Shown piece after piece: positions 35,080 through 43,622 of a stretch of DNA of 64,000 nucleotides; positions within the stretch are counted from its first letter, which is position 1, and each line of letters begins with the position of its first letter. The stretch covers positions 1 to 64,000 of the forward strand of contig NZ_FNZR01000006.1 in the NCBI RefSeq assembly GCF_900109365.1, in the 5' to 3' direction. Below the pieces are notes generated by a model. The model saw only the letters and a list, made by a program, of their open reading frames with translations, ran no database searches and had not been told where the DNA came from. This DNA is from Parapedobacter koreensis. Its GTDB lineage: Bacteria; Bacteroidota; Bacteroidia; Sphingobacteriales; Sphingobacteriaceae. The translations under genes and the position numbers were made by a program.

Positions 35080-35226
35080 TACCACTTGGTCATATGCTGT
35101 GAACGACGTCTGGCGAAGAACAGGGGGGCATTTGCATCCTTTGCGGAAAATACCGCATGAGGATACTAAAGAAAGGATCATCATTCCTAGCAAAAGACGA
35201 AAAGGTGGGTACTTGATGTGTTTCAT
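34966..35226 (-). CDS. Possible small lipoprotein, antisense to the end of comF
   Basis: 86 residues. A convincing lipoprotein signal (LLGMMILSLVSSCGIFRKGC, lipidated Cys near residue 24) is followed by CKCPPV, a Cys/Pro pattern seen in other tiny Sphingobacteriaceae lipoproteins. The frame then runs 114 bp into the 3' end of comF on the other strand, which is odd, and the C-terminal half has low-information sequence. The real product may be shorter through a missed frameshift. It starts 21 bp after the VanZ stop, same strand. Confidence 0.4.
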   Translation of the reverse strand: MKHIKYPPFRLLLGMMILSLVSSCGIFRKGCKCPPVLRQTSFTAYDQVVLYGLGDSDGAHLGRSSIQQHGSTGLNRGSGSQDVIRQ

Positions 35227-35246
35227 TTTTCGATACGGTTTCTGTA

Positions 35247-35630
35247 TTATTTTGAAACTTGAGTCCGGTAGGTGTTGTGTAGCAGGAGGTAAGCAAATAC
35301 ACCCATGCCTGTACCCACCGTATCCGCAAACAAATCCCAAGCTTCAGCCGAACGGTAGGTAAATATTTTCCATTGCAGGTATTCGGTTAGCAACGCAAAT
35401 AAAGAAGACACCATGACGACCCTTATGGAGATGTTCCATGAAGGTTTTGATGTGCCTGTTTTCCGGATTGCTCCATAATACAGTAGCACGGTGAAAACGA
35501 AGAAAAAACCGGTATGCACCAGTTTATCGATCCCCGGAAATTTTGGGATGCTATCTGTGTTTTCTGATGGTATGCTGCACAGTACCAAGATGATTACAGC
35601 CCATAGTATTGCCCAAAGATAATGTCTCAT
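35247..35630 (-). CDS. VanZ family membrane protein
   Basis: 127 residues, four membrane segments. VanZ features: CSIPSENT near the N-terminus, FPGIDKLVHTGFFFVFTVLL, then LTEYLQWKIFTYRSAEAWDLFADTVGTG with the conserved E-x-x-Q and D-x-x-A-D-x-x-G. The biochemical role is unknown; the name comes from a low-level teicoplanin resistance gene. It lies 69 bp downstream of gcvH, with a hairpin between them. Confidence 0.85.
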   Translation of the reverse strand: MRHYLWAILWAVIILVLCSIPSENTDSIPKFPGIDKLVHTGFFFVFTVLLYYGAIRKTGTSKPSWNISIRVVMVSSLFALLTEYLQWKIFTYRSAEAWDLFADTVGTGMGVFAYLLLHNTYRTQVSK

Positions 35631-35643
35631 GTTGTAAAGCTGG

Positions 35644-35678
35644 AGAAATACGGCACCCAGCGTCCAATGCCGTATTTC
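35644..35678 (-). terminator. Hairpin between gcvH and the VanZ gene
   Basis: GAAATACGGCA pairs perfectly with TGCCGTATTTC around a 13-base loop. It lies 22 bp after the gcvH stop. The minus-side tail is short in T, so partial termination is possible. Confidence 0.55.
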
Positions 35679-35699
35679 TTTATCCTTGCCTAGTGTACT

Positions 35700-36080
35700 T
35701 TAGCCAGCTACTTGAGCCTCGTAATCTGTCGCAGAAAGCAGCCCTTCTACATCTGCGGGGTCATTCAGTTTTATCCGCACTAACCAGCCCGCTCCGTAAG
35801 GATCTTGATTGACCAACTCCGGTGAATTGTCGATTTGTTCGTTTACCGACAGGACTGTGCCGGTGACTGGCATAAACAGATCGGATACGGTTTTTACTGC
35901 TTCTACCGTGCCAAAAACATCGTTTTGGGCCACCTCATCGCCAATCGTATTGATATCAATAAATACGATATCACCCAACTCCCGTTGAGCAAAATCGGTG
36001 ATGCCAACAACGGCTTCTTCACCTTCCACACGAATCCACTCGTGGTCTTTCGTGTACTTCAAATCTGTAGGAAAAGTCAT
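35700..36080 (-). CDS. gcvH: Glycine cleavage system H protein
   Basis: 126 residues, normal family length. The lipoyl-lysine motif is in FGTVEAVKTVSDLF (about residue 63), with DHEWIRVEGEEAVVGITDFAQRELGDIVFI before it. It carries the aminomethyl group between GcvP, GcvT and the lipoamide dehydrogenase in glycine breakdown. gcvP lies 17 kb away (52910-55789); gcvT is not in this window. Confidence 0.97.
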   Translation of the reverse strand: MTFPTDLKYTKDHEWIRVEGEEAVVGITDFAQRELGDIVFIDINTIGDEVAQNDVFGTVEAVKTVSDLFMPVTGTVLSVNEQIDNSPELVNQDPYGAGWLVRIKLNDPADVEGLLSATDYEAQVAG

Positions 36081-36223
36081 TAAATTATATTTTGCTATTT
36101 ATTCATTGTACAAACATGCTCGCCTATTGATGGATGAATGCTGGCATGTGGGCATGGATTAAAATTTCCTCAAAAATAGAATTATATGATGAAACCACAA
36201 AATACCATTACCTTTATCCTATC

Positions 36224-37420
36224 GTGAATAAATACATCAAGAAGCTGTATGCCATCGGTAATAAAGAAGAACGGTGGATCGTCGGCCTGATGTCGGGTAC
36301 ATCAATGGATGGCTTGGATATCGCGCTTTGCCACATCATCGGCAGTGGTAATACTACTGCATTGGAGGTCGTTCGGTTTGTCACGAAGCGCTATCCGGAT
36401 GAGTTCCGCAGTCGGGTACGGGAAGTTTTCGCCAAACGAAGCATAGACCAGCAGGTACTCTGTGGATTACACGCGTGGGTTGGCCAAATCCACGGTGCCC
36501 TGGTCAATGAAGCATTGCGTGAATGGGGAGTTGCTCATGCGGACGTTGATCTGGTCGCTAGCCATGGCCAGACCGTTTTTCATGCGCCCCGGTCGCTTAC
36601 CGACAATACCAGCTATCCTAATAGTACCTTGCAAATCGGTGATGGCGACCATGTGGCCGTGACGACGGGCATTATCACGGTGTCTGATTTCAGGCAGAAG
36701 CATGTCGCGGCTGGGGGCGAAGGTGCCCCTTTAGCCGCGTATGGTGATTACCTGTTGTTTGCAGATAAGCAGCAGACGCGCATCTTGCTTAATATTGGAG
36801 GCATTGCTAATTTTACGTTACTGCCTGCTACAGGGAGTGGGGGTGGTAGTTTCGCCACGGATGTGGGGCCTGGAAACACGTTGATGGATCAATACATGCA
36901 GGCAAAGCTGGGCATGGAGTTGGATAGCGATGCTGGCGTTGCGGCTACGGGGGCGGTCAATGACCAGTTGCTTGCAGCCCTGCTGGACCATCCGTTTTTT
37001 GGTATGCCTTTTCCTAAAACCACAGGCCCCGAATTGTTTAATCTCCAGTACCTCGCCGATGCGCAGCGTGCATCGGCTACCGAAGGGCTATCGGTGAATG
37101 ACGTGATGGCCACCTTATGTGCTTTTTCGGCATCAGCAGTCGTGTCTGCTATTCAGCAAGTAGCATACCTGCATGGGCATCCGGCGGTATACGTAAGCGG
37201 TGGCGGGTTGCATAATCCGCTGCTGATGCAGGGGATACGCAAAGGGCTGGACGATATCGTGGCACTGCCGTTTGATGCACTAGGGCTGCTGCCTGATGCG
37301 AAAGAAGCCGCGCTTTTTGCCGTGTTGGCCAATGAAACCGTCGCGGGCGATGCCGCAAACGCGTCGGCCATCCAGGATTCACCAGCTGTATGCATGGGCA
37401 AAATTAGTTTTCCGGAATAG
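36224..37420 (+). CDS. anmK: Anhydro-N-acetylmuramic acid kinase
   Basis: 398 residues. ATP- and sugar-site signatures: GLMSGTSMDGLDIAL at residue 22, SHGQTVFH, GDFR-like VSDFRQKHVAAGGEGAPL and LNIGGIANFTLL. It recycles peptidoglycan by phosphorylating and opening 1,6-anhydro-MurNAc. The GTG at 36224 is preferred: it gives the NKYIKKLYAIGNKEER start seen in relatives, and the ATG at 36134 would add 30 unrelated residues. It is convergent with the DUF2461 gene, 7 bp apart. Confidence 0.93.
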   Translation: MNKYIKKLYAIGNKEERWIVGLMSGTSMDGLDIALCHIIGSGNTTALEVVRFVTKRYPDEFRSRVREVFAKRSIDQQVLCGLHAWVGQIHGALVNEALREWGVAHADVDLVASHGQTVFHAPRSLTDNTSYPNSTLQIGDGDHVAVTTGIITVSDFRQKHVAAGGEGAPLAAYGDYLLFADKQQTRILLNIGGIANFTLLPATGSGGGSFATDVGPGNTLMDQYMQAKLGMELDSDAGVAATGAVNDQLLAALLDHPFFGMPFPKTTGPELFNLQYLADAQRASATEGLSVNDVMATLCAFSASAVVSAIQQVAYLHGHPAVYVSGGGLHNPLLMQGIRKGLDDIVALPFDALGLLPDAKEAALFAVLANETVAGDAANASAIQDSPAVCMGKISFPE

Positions 37421-37427
37421 CACCTCG

Positions 37428-38096
37428 CTATTCTTCCCCGAGCGCTTCATGCAGGAACAGCTTGAAACCATACATCCGGTTGAATGCTTGGAGCACCTTG
37501 TTCAGTCCGTCGGCATTCAACAGCTCCTCATCTGGCAATGATTCGAACGCCGTGAAACTCTTCAGTTTGATAAACTCAATGTAGGGATTGTCTTCATCAA
37601 AGCCCGCTGGGGGTCTTTTGAGCTTGTCTTGAATGTCCAGCTGGCAATGGTTTTTAAATGCAGGTTCGGCCAATAATTGCAACAGGCGATCTCCACTGTA
37701 ATCGATTTCCTGCCTGATGGCTGCCAGGTGTTCTTTTTCGGGCCGCCAATATCCTCCTGCTGCAAAACTATTGCCGGGCTGGATGTGCAGGTAGTATTCG
37801 GGGCCATTCAGTTTGCGCCCTGCGGTAGATATTCCCGCACCAAGCCACGTCTTATAGGGTGTCTTGTCTTTGCTGAATCGGGTATCACGATATATTCTAA
37901 ATAGGCATTTGGATACCGGAATGTCTTCCGAAATGTACCGGTCGGTCTGGGCAAGCCCCTTGATAACCGCTTCGGTAAAATCCTTCATGTTTTGCCAAGC
38001 GTGCTCGTACGCTTCGCGGTGAGTTTGGAACCATTCCTTGTTGTTGTTTCCCTTTATCCCTTCGAGAAAACCAAACGTTTCCGGATGTATATTCAT
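37428..38096 (-). CDS. DUF2461 family protein
   Basis: 222 residues. Family signature features: FGFLEGIKGNNNKEWFQTHR at the N-terminus, then ISEDIPVSKCLFRIYRDTRF followed by SKDKTPYKTW. No signal peptide. Function unknown; the family is common in Bacteroidota. The start at 38096 is chosen since the longer frame runs antisense or out of phase into cdsA. It is the last gene of the minus-strand run CPBP-DUF2007-cdsA-DUF2461. Confidence 0.88.
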   Translation of the reverse strand: MNIHPETFGFLEGIKGNNNKEWFQTHREAYEHAWQNMKDFTEAVIKGLAQTDRYISEDIPVSKCLFRIYRDTRFSKDKTPYKTWLGAGISTAGRKLNGPEYYLHIQPGNSFAAGGYWRPEKEHLAAIRQEIDYSGDRLLQLLAEPAFKNHCQLDIQDKLKRPPAGFDEDNPYIEFIKLKSFTAFESLPDEELLNADGLNKVLQAFNRMYGFKLFLHEALGEE

Positions 38097-38130
38097 GTTC
38101 GTAATGTATCTTTGATGGCTATCATCAATG

Positions 38131-38934
38131 TCATAAAACAATTTTGAGGAAGGCGACCACGGCTGGTGCAGCAAGGAGCAGCCCGTCAAAGCGATCGAGT
38201 AGACCCCCGTGCCCAGGCAGTACCGAGCCTGAATCTTTAACGTGCTGGCTACGTTTGAGCATTGACTCCACCAAATCCCCAAATGTACCAAATATGGAAA
38301 TAATAAGGGCTATTCCTATCCATTGCCAAGTAGCTAATAGCGGGAAATAATGTGCCAATACCAAAGATGCGACCAAGGCCAGTATAACTCCCCCGGCCAG
38401 GCCCTCCCATGTTTTTTTAGGTGAGATGCGTTCGAAGAGGCGATGTCTACCAAAATACCTTCCCACAAGATAGGCACCGGTATCATTGCCCCAAAGGATG
38501 AGCATGAAACCCAACGGCAGCCGATAGTCATAGGCGGTGGTTGTTGCAAAGCCTAACGTAAAAAACGATACGAAAGGTAGGATGACATAAACGACGCCCA
38601 ATAACGTGTAAGCAATGTCTGCAAACGGTTTCGCTTGTTTTTGGTACAGGGAGGTGATAAATACGGCGGCGGTCAAGGGGACGATCAGCAGCAGGTAGGT
38701 TACTGGCAAGCTTCCTAAGCAATAGGCGGCGTATAGTCCAAACGAAAGTGCCCCAAGTACCAATCCACCGAGCCGGTTTGGCCTGCCTGTTTCATCGGCG
38801 ATAATCCGGTAAAATTCATTGAGGCAATAGCTGCTTAGCACGACAAAAAAGATGGTGAATACATATCCGTTCAACACGATGGAGGCAAGCACAACGATGA
38901 CAAAAAAGAGGGCGGTAATGGCTCGTACTTTCAT
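38131..38934 (-). CDS. cdsA: Phosphatidate cytidylyltransferase
   Basis: 267 residues, seven to eight membrane segments. The CdsA signature is intact near the C-terminus: GDLVESMLKRSQHVKDSGS and LPGHGGLLDRFDG. The WGNDTGAYLVGRYFGRHRL segment is also typical. It makes CDP-diacylglycerol from phosphatidate and CTP, the precursor of phosphatidylethanolamine and phosphatidylglycerol. It follows the DUF2007 gene by 5 bp, so it is cotranscribed. Confidence 0.97.
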   Translation of the reverse strand: MKVRAITALFFVIVVLASIVLNGYVFTIFFVVLSSYCLNEFYRIIADETGRPNRLGGLVLGALSFGLYAAYCLGSLPVTYLLLIVPLTAAVFITSLYQKQAKPFADIAYTLLGVVYVILPFVSFFTLGFATTTAYDYRLPLGFMLILWGNDTGAYLVGRYFGRHRLFERISPKKTWEGLAGGVILALVASLVLAHYFPLLATWQWIGIALIISIFGTFGDLVESMLKRSQHVKDSGSVLPGHGGLLDRFDGLLLAAPAVVAFLKIVL

Positions 38935-38939
38935 GGTTC

Positions 38940-39158
38940 TTAAGCTTCGTTGTCTCCTTGTCCGATTTTGGACATCAAATCCCGTGCAAATGCCTCTTTT
39001 GACTCATGCACATACAATTCGACTTGCCCAAAACGGTAGGACGAGTCTTGTTTGTTGATGACCACTGCGGGCACACCGTGTTCCTCAAGCATTTGCTTGG
39101 TGATTTCGGCTTGGAAGGTATTTGTAGTGACCAAAAGTTTAGTCCAATGTTTTTCCAT
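38940..39158 (-). CDS. DUF2007 small signal-transducing-like protein
   Basis: 72 residues. KLLVTTNTFQAEITKQMLEEHGVPAVV and then YRFGQVELYVHESKEAFARDL fit DUF2007, a small ferredoxin-like alpha/beta fold of unknown function. The ATG at 39158 lies 20 bp inside the end of the CPBP protease gene, implying translational coupling. The partnership with CPBP protease and cdsA is often seen in Sphingobacteriaceae. Confidence 0.85.
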   Translation of the reverse strand: MEKHWTKLLVTTNTFQAEITKQMLEEHGVPAVVINKQDSSYRFGQVELYVHESKEAFARDLMSKIGQGDNEA

Positions 39159-40095
39159 AATGTTGTGTGTTTCCTGTTGTAGCCGTTTTATGGTATTGGT
39201 ATAATAAAACAACGGTAAGCACAAAGCTAAGGAAATAAAAATATGTAGGAATTTGTGTGCTTAAGTCCATTTCATCAAGCGATTTGCCCTGCCGCCGCAG
39301 ATAGAAGGCCGATAGGGTGGCTGAAGCATTGTTGAGAAAATGGGCTAATATGGGCAGCCAGATATTCTTGCCCCAAAACAATAAATATCCAAACAGGGCA
39401 CCAAGTAGCATCCTGGGTAGAAAACCATAGAATTGTAAGTGTATGGCGCTGAATATAATAGCTGATAGCCAAATGCTTGCATGCGGGTTCCTGAGCCAGC
39501 GGGTTAGTATCCCTTGCACGCAACCCCGGAATATAAATTCTTCGCCGATTGCGGGGATGACCGCCACGACAATGAGGTTGATACATAATCCCCAATACGT
39601 GGTATCAGCAAGCAATTGGTTAGTGAGCCTTTCCAATTCGGCTTCTTTGGCTTTCATCCAGTTTTCTATTCCTGCGAAGACCTCGGGGAGCTCCATTTGC
39701 TCATTTAGCTTAATAGCTTGTTCAAATATAGGGGCGGAGAAAAACATAATGCCGATGATGATAAACCACAGCATTGGGTTTACCGGTGCTCTGAAATCGA
39801 GGTAATGGTATCGCCGTTTCTCAACGGTACGCATCAGCAAGGCAGGGACGACGAACATACCAAAGCTGGATACGGCTTGGACAATCTTGAGAAAATCGGT
39901 ATTGGTAGTACTGCCGGATAAGAGGCTTCCGATACCTGCGGAAGAATCTGTAGCAGCCAAGCCGATGAATATAGCGAGCACCCCGAAAATGATGGCTCCG
40001 GCAAACACCAGGGTCAATAATAGGATCAAGGATACCATCGGGTGATTTTCTCCATGCTGTTGGACGCCTTTAGAAAATGTATTGTATTCGGTCAT
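39139..40095 (-). CDS. CPBP family intramembrane metalloprotease-like protein
   Basis: 318 residues, seven to eight membrane segments. The diagnostic motifs are GEEFIFRGCVQ (EE-x3-R), a following FSAIHLQF (H) and LAHFLNNASA (H-x3-N). These proteins are CAAX-protease and bacteriocin-processing relatives; in Bacteroidota the substrate is usually unknown. The start at 40095 gives a sensible MTEYNTFSKGV; a longer frame would read into the divergent upstream region. Confidence 0.9.
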   Translation of the reverse strand: MTEYNTFSKGVQQHGENHPMVSLILLLTLVFAGAIIFGVLAIFIGLAATDSSAGIGSLLSGSTTNTDFLKIVQAVSSFGMFVVPALLMRTVEKRRYHYLDFRAPVNPMLWFIIIGIMFFSAPIFEQAIKLNEQMELPEVFAGIENWMKAKEAELERLTNQLLADTTYWGLCINLIVVAVIPAIGEEFIFRGCVQGILTRWLRNPHASIWLSAIIFSAIHLQFYGFLPRMLLGALFGYLLFWGKNIWLPILAHFLNNASATLSAFYLRRQGKSLDEMDLSTQIPTYFYFLSFVLTVVLLYQYHKTATTGNTQHYGKTLD

Positions 40096-40219
40096 TGGTA
40101 TGCTTGTATTTTGGGGATGAAGATACGGATTGCTGCTGACACTCGGAAACAAGCCGCTCATCTTGTGTATGTACATTAGATTCATTAAGTTTGAAAATAA
40201 CTAACAAATAGGCGACACC

Positions 40220-41410
40220 ATGAAAGCCTTACCAATTATAATCCTGTTTATCGGGGGCAGCTCGTTTTCGGCAATAGCACAGGAGGAATACATTCCCCCT
40301 CCTTCAGAGACGCTCACCGTTGTGCCATTTTCGATGGCCGCAGAAAGTGTAATACTCCTAAAAGCTATTTTGGTGGGTTATCCGGATACGCTTACCTTCA
40401 TCCTGGATACCGGGAGTAGTGGCATCTCGTTGGATTCGACCACAGCCAGTCGGTTGGAGTTGGTCCCTGAAGCATCGGATATCAATATCCGGGGCATAGC
40501 CGGTGTTCGGAAAGCTCAGTTTTTATACAATAAAAGACTGAAACTAAACGAACTCATCGTCGATAGCCTCGATTTCCATATCAACGATTACGAATTTCTT
40601 TCTTATGTCTACGGAACCCGGATAGATGGGGTGATTGGCTATTCATTGTTTAGCCGGTATATCTTAAAGATCGATTACGATGTCCGCGAGCTAGCAATCT
40701 GCTCCCAGGGGCCTATTAAATATCCGCGCGGTGGTTATTTGCTAAGGCCATTTATTCGCACATTGCCGGTACAATCGGCACGCGTGCGCGATCACCGTAA
40801 AGTGACGTCGCGTTTTCTTTTTGATATCGGGGCGGGCTTATCGCTGGTATTATCGCAAGAATTCGAGCAGGATAGCGCCGTCGTTCGCAAAAAGCGCAAG
40901 CGTTTTCCGGTGGAAGCGCATGGCGTGGGTGGGAAATTGGCCATGGAAATGACCATGGTACGGGATTTTCGACTAGGTCCTTATCGTTTTCGGAAAGTGC
41001 CTACCATGGTGTTTGAGGACGCATTCAACGTCACCTCTTATCCTTATTTAGGCGGACTCATCGGCAATCAGATTCTCAAGCGTTTTAATGTGATCTTCAA
41101 TTATCGGCAGCGGGAAATTTACCTGAAACCGAATACGTTGTATAGGGAACCGTTTGAATATTCATATTCCGGCATGGAGTTGTATTACATCGATGGAACG
41201 ATTGTCATCGGCTCTATTGTCAAGGACTCCCCCGCAGCTATTGCCGGTCTCAAGGTAGGAGACATTGTATTAGCAATGGATAATGATACCAGTCAGGATT
41301 TCACACAATATAAAAAAGCATTGATGACAGCGCGGAAGTGGTTGCGATTAATTGTCCGGCGTGAAAATGAATTGATGGAGGTGCGTATCCGGATGCAGAG
41401 TTTGCTATAG
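40220..41410 (+). CDS. Exported retropepsin-like aspartyl protease with PDZ domain
   Basis: 396 residues with a signal peptide (cleavage near AIAQ). Two aspartyl-protease-like halves: FILDTGSSGISLD (about residue 58; active D-T-G) and FLFDIGAGLSLVLSQ (about 200; the second Asp, D-I-G). A PDZ-like region (about 310-395) follows, with KDSPAAIAGLKVGDIVLAMD. The arrangement matches Bacteroidota single-chain aspartyl proteases. The substrate is unknown. It is divergent from the CPBP gene by 124 bp. Confidence 0.88.
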   Translation: MKALPIIILFIGGSSFSAIAQEEYIPPPSETLTVVPFSMAAESVILLKAILVGYPDTLTFILDTGSSGISLDSTTASRLELVPEASDINIRGIAGVRKAQFLYNKRLKLNELIVDSLDFHINDYEFLSYVYGTRIDGVIGYSLFSRYILKIDYDVRELAICSQGPIKYPRGGYLLRPFIRTLPVQSARVRDHRKVTSRFLFDIGAGLSLVLSQEFEQDSAVVRKKRKRFPVEAHGVGGKLAMEMTMVRDFRLGPYRFRKVPTMVFEDAFNVTSYPYLGGLIGNQILKRFNVIFNYRQREIYLKPNTLYREPFEYSYSGMELYYIDGTIVIGSIVKDSPAAIAGLKVGDIVLAMDNDTSQDFTQYKKALMTARKWLRLIVRRENELMEVRIRMQSLL

Positions 41411-41461
41411 TTTGGCCCGATGTATGCTATCCTGCTATATTAGCTTACCAAATGCATTGCT

Positions 41462-42517
41462 GTGCGAAAATTGGATATTAGCAAACAAGAAAAGGAAACC
41501 TTGGATGAAGCCATCCGCTATTGGCAAGAACAGGATTTGATCGATGAAAGACTGGCCGAGCAATTAGGCAAATCTTATGAAGTAAAAGGCTTTGATTGGA
41601 AACGGCTTGCCCAGTATGCGTTTTGGATAGCGCTTTCCTGTGTGGTGCTGGCGTTTCTATCGCTATTTGCCGATGAAATGGTTCTTAGGTGGATTGAGCG
41701 GCTCTACGAGACGCCGGACACCATCATCTGTGTTTTTTGCCTCGTACTGGCCATTGTGTTCTATTTCTGGGGATTTATTAATAAACGGAAATATCCCAAC
41801 AAAACGTTCAGCAATGAAGCGTTGATGGCGCTTGGCGTATTAGCGACTGCCACATTCATAGGCTATCTCGGCAAAATCATCGATAAGGGATCGGGGCATT
41901 TCTCTTTGCTTTTTCTGGCTTCCGTAGTCATCTATGGTATATTGTCCGTTAAGCTATCGTCTAAGTTGATTTGGGTGTTCACGCTGGTTAGCTTTGGTAT
42001 CTGGTTTGCTACCGAGACCGCCTATCACAGCAATTGGGGGTTTCGTTTTTGGGGAATGAATTACCCGCTACGGTTTACCCTGTTCGGTGCATTGCTCACG
42101 GGATTTGCTGTATTTTGGCAACCCCGCATTAAGCCAATCGAGCCTTTTCGGCAGATTAGTTATGTCATCGGGCTTACGTATTTGATGGTTGCCTTATGGT
42201 TGTTATCCATCTTTGGCAACTATAGCGATATGGACAAATGGTCGCAAGTGCGACAGTGGCATATCTTCTATTGGGGGCTATTGTCCTCGGCCGTGTCGTT
42301 GGGGCTGGCTTGGTACGGGTTGAAGCGCCATGACCATATAGCCCGTGAATTTGGTATTGTTTTCCTTATTATCAATATGTATACGCGGTTTTTTGAGTAC
42401 TTATGGGATAGCATCAATCGGGCTGTCTTTTTTCTTTTACTGGCTGCTTCTTTCTGGTATATCGGCCGCTGGGCAGAGCGGATATGGAATGGCGAAGGAA
42501 ATAAGAAAGCCCGATAA
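41462..42517 (+). CDS. DUF2157 family membrane protein
   Basis: 351 residues, GTG start at 41462. The N-terminal helix (about 1-45, EAIRYWQEQDLIDERLAEQL) is the DUF2157 hallmark, followed by about ten membrane segments. No function is known. It ends inside the terminator hairpin: the TAA at 42515-42517 is in the left arm. Confidence 0.85.
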   Translation: MRKLDISKQEKETLDEAIRYWQEQDLIDERLAEQLGKSYEVKGFDWKRLAQYAFWIALSCVVLAFLSLFADEMVLRWIERLYETPDTIICVFCLVLAIVFYFWGFINKRKYPNKTFSNEALMALGVLATATFIGYLGKIIDKGSGHFSLLFLASVVIYGILSVKLSSKLIWVFTLVSFGIWFATETAYHSNWGFRFWGMNYPLRFTLFGALLTGFAVFWQPRIKPIEPFRQISYVIGLTYLMVALWLLSIFGNYSDMDKWSQVRQWHIFYWGLLSSAVSLGLAWYGLKRHDHIAREFGIVFLIINMYTRFFEYLWDSINRAVFFLLLAASFWYIGRWAERIWNGEGNKKAR

Positions 42518-42549
42518 GCATTGCTTATACACAATGCTTATCGGGCTTT
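42506..42549. terminator. Bidirectional terminator between DUF2157 and yceI
   Basis: AAAGCCCGATAAGCATTG pairs perfectly with CAATGCTTATCGGGCTTT over 18 bp with an 8-base loop. A/T flanks on both sides fit termination of the convergent transcripts. The left arm contains the last codons and stop of the DUF2157 gene. Confidence 0.85.
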
Positions 42550-42569
42550 CTGTTTAGAAACTATGTTAT

Positions 42570-43100
42570 TTATTGCTTTACGAATTGCAGGCTTGCTTGC
42601 AGCTTTACCTCATCGCTGACAACCACTGCACCGGCTTCCGTAACAGCGCTCCAGGTAAGGCCAAATTCCTTGCGGCTGATTTTTCCTGATACCTCAAACC
42701 CGGCCTTGAAATTGCCATATGGATCGGTCACCGTACCGCCAAATTCCACGTTAAACGCTATGGGTTTGGTGGTATCACCCACGGTCAGGTTGCCCTGAAG
42801 CACAAACTCGTTGTCGCTTTTTGCTTCAATAGCAGTTGATGAGAACGTGATCTGAGGATATTGGGCAGCATTGAAGAAATCAGCTGATTTCAAGTGCTCA
42901 TCACGTTGTGCCTGATTGGTGTCGATACTGAAGGTATCGATGGTGAAGTCCACTTTTCCGGTAGTGAAATCCGATTCGTCTTCGGTTACAATTGTTCCGT
43001 CAAATGAACGGAAATAACCGGTTACGGTGGTAATAACCAAATGTTTTACCTTGAATGCTACCTCGGAGTGGGTAGGATCTAATTTCCATGTCGTTGCCAT
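42570..43100 (-). CDS. YceI family lipid/polyisoprenoid-binding protein
   Basis: 176 residues. LDPTHSEVAFKVKHLVITTV, then GYFRSFDGTIVTEDESDF and FFNAAQYPQITFSS are classic YceI features, a lipocalin-like barrel. No signal peptide is seen with the start at 43100 (MATTWKLDP), so it is probably cytoplasmic, unlike E. coli YceI. The ligand is unknown. It is followed downstream by the bidirectional terminator. Confidence 0.93.
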   Translation of the reverse strand: MATTWKLDPTHSEVAFKVKHLVITTVTGYFRSFDGTIVTEDESDFTTGKVDFTIDTFSIDTNQAQRDEHLKSADFFNAAQYPQITFSSTAIEAKSDNEFVLQGNLTVGDTTKPIAFNVEFGGTVTDPYGNFKAGFEVSGKISRKEFGLTWSAVTEAGAVVVSDEVKLQASLQFVKQ

Positions 43101-43198
43101 AATTTTGTCTTGCTTATTAATGTTTTTATAATGCAAAAATACACATCAATGTTTGAACATATATTGAAATAGATTAACTTTTTTGTAAAGCTATGGTC

Positions 43199-43615
43199 TT
43201 ATTGAATCGCGATGCTATAGGTGATGGCTACACCACCTGCGGCAAGCATATCGTGTACCGAGCAATATTTCTTGACGGCCAATTCAGCGGCCTTTTCGGC
43301 TTTAGCAAGGTCGATATCGCCTTTGAGGTAAAATGAAATGTGAATCGACGTAAAGATATTGGGAATTTCCGTTCTTCGCTGGCCTTCTACATCGATATTC
43401 AGTTCGTCGATTTGTTGGCGTTGCTTTTTGAGAATATTGACCAGGTCCAGCGCGCTGCAAGACCCAAGGGCCATAAGCACCAATTCCATGGGACGTGCGC
43501 CTAAGCCTTCGCCACCGATATCCGGGGAGCCATCGATGTGTATTTTTGCATCGGTGGTGTCGCTGGTGCCTTCAAAATGCACGGCGTCATTGACTCTATT
43601 TAAGGATATTTTCAT
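43199..43615 (-). CDS. OsmC family peroxiredoxin-like protein
   Basis: 138 residues. GEGLGARPMELVLMALGSCSALDLV holds the first catalytic-type Cys, and the second is in KKYCSVHDMLA. It matches the OsmC/Ohr/YhfA group, thiol-dependent peroxide reduction. It lies 7 bp after the sulfhydrylase gene on the same strand, so the two are probably an operon. This pairing hints at sulfur or redox metabolism. Confidence 0.92.
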   Translation of the reverse strand: MKISLNRVNDAVHFEGTSDTTDAKIHIDGSPDIGGEGLGARPMELVLMALGSCSALDLVNILKKQRQQIDELNIDVEGQRRTEIPNIFTSIHISFYLKGDIDLAKAEKAAELAVKKYCSVHDMLAAGGVAITYSIAIQ

Positions 43616-43622
43616 GTTTTAG

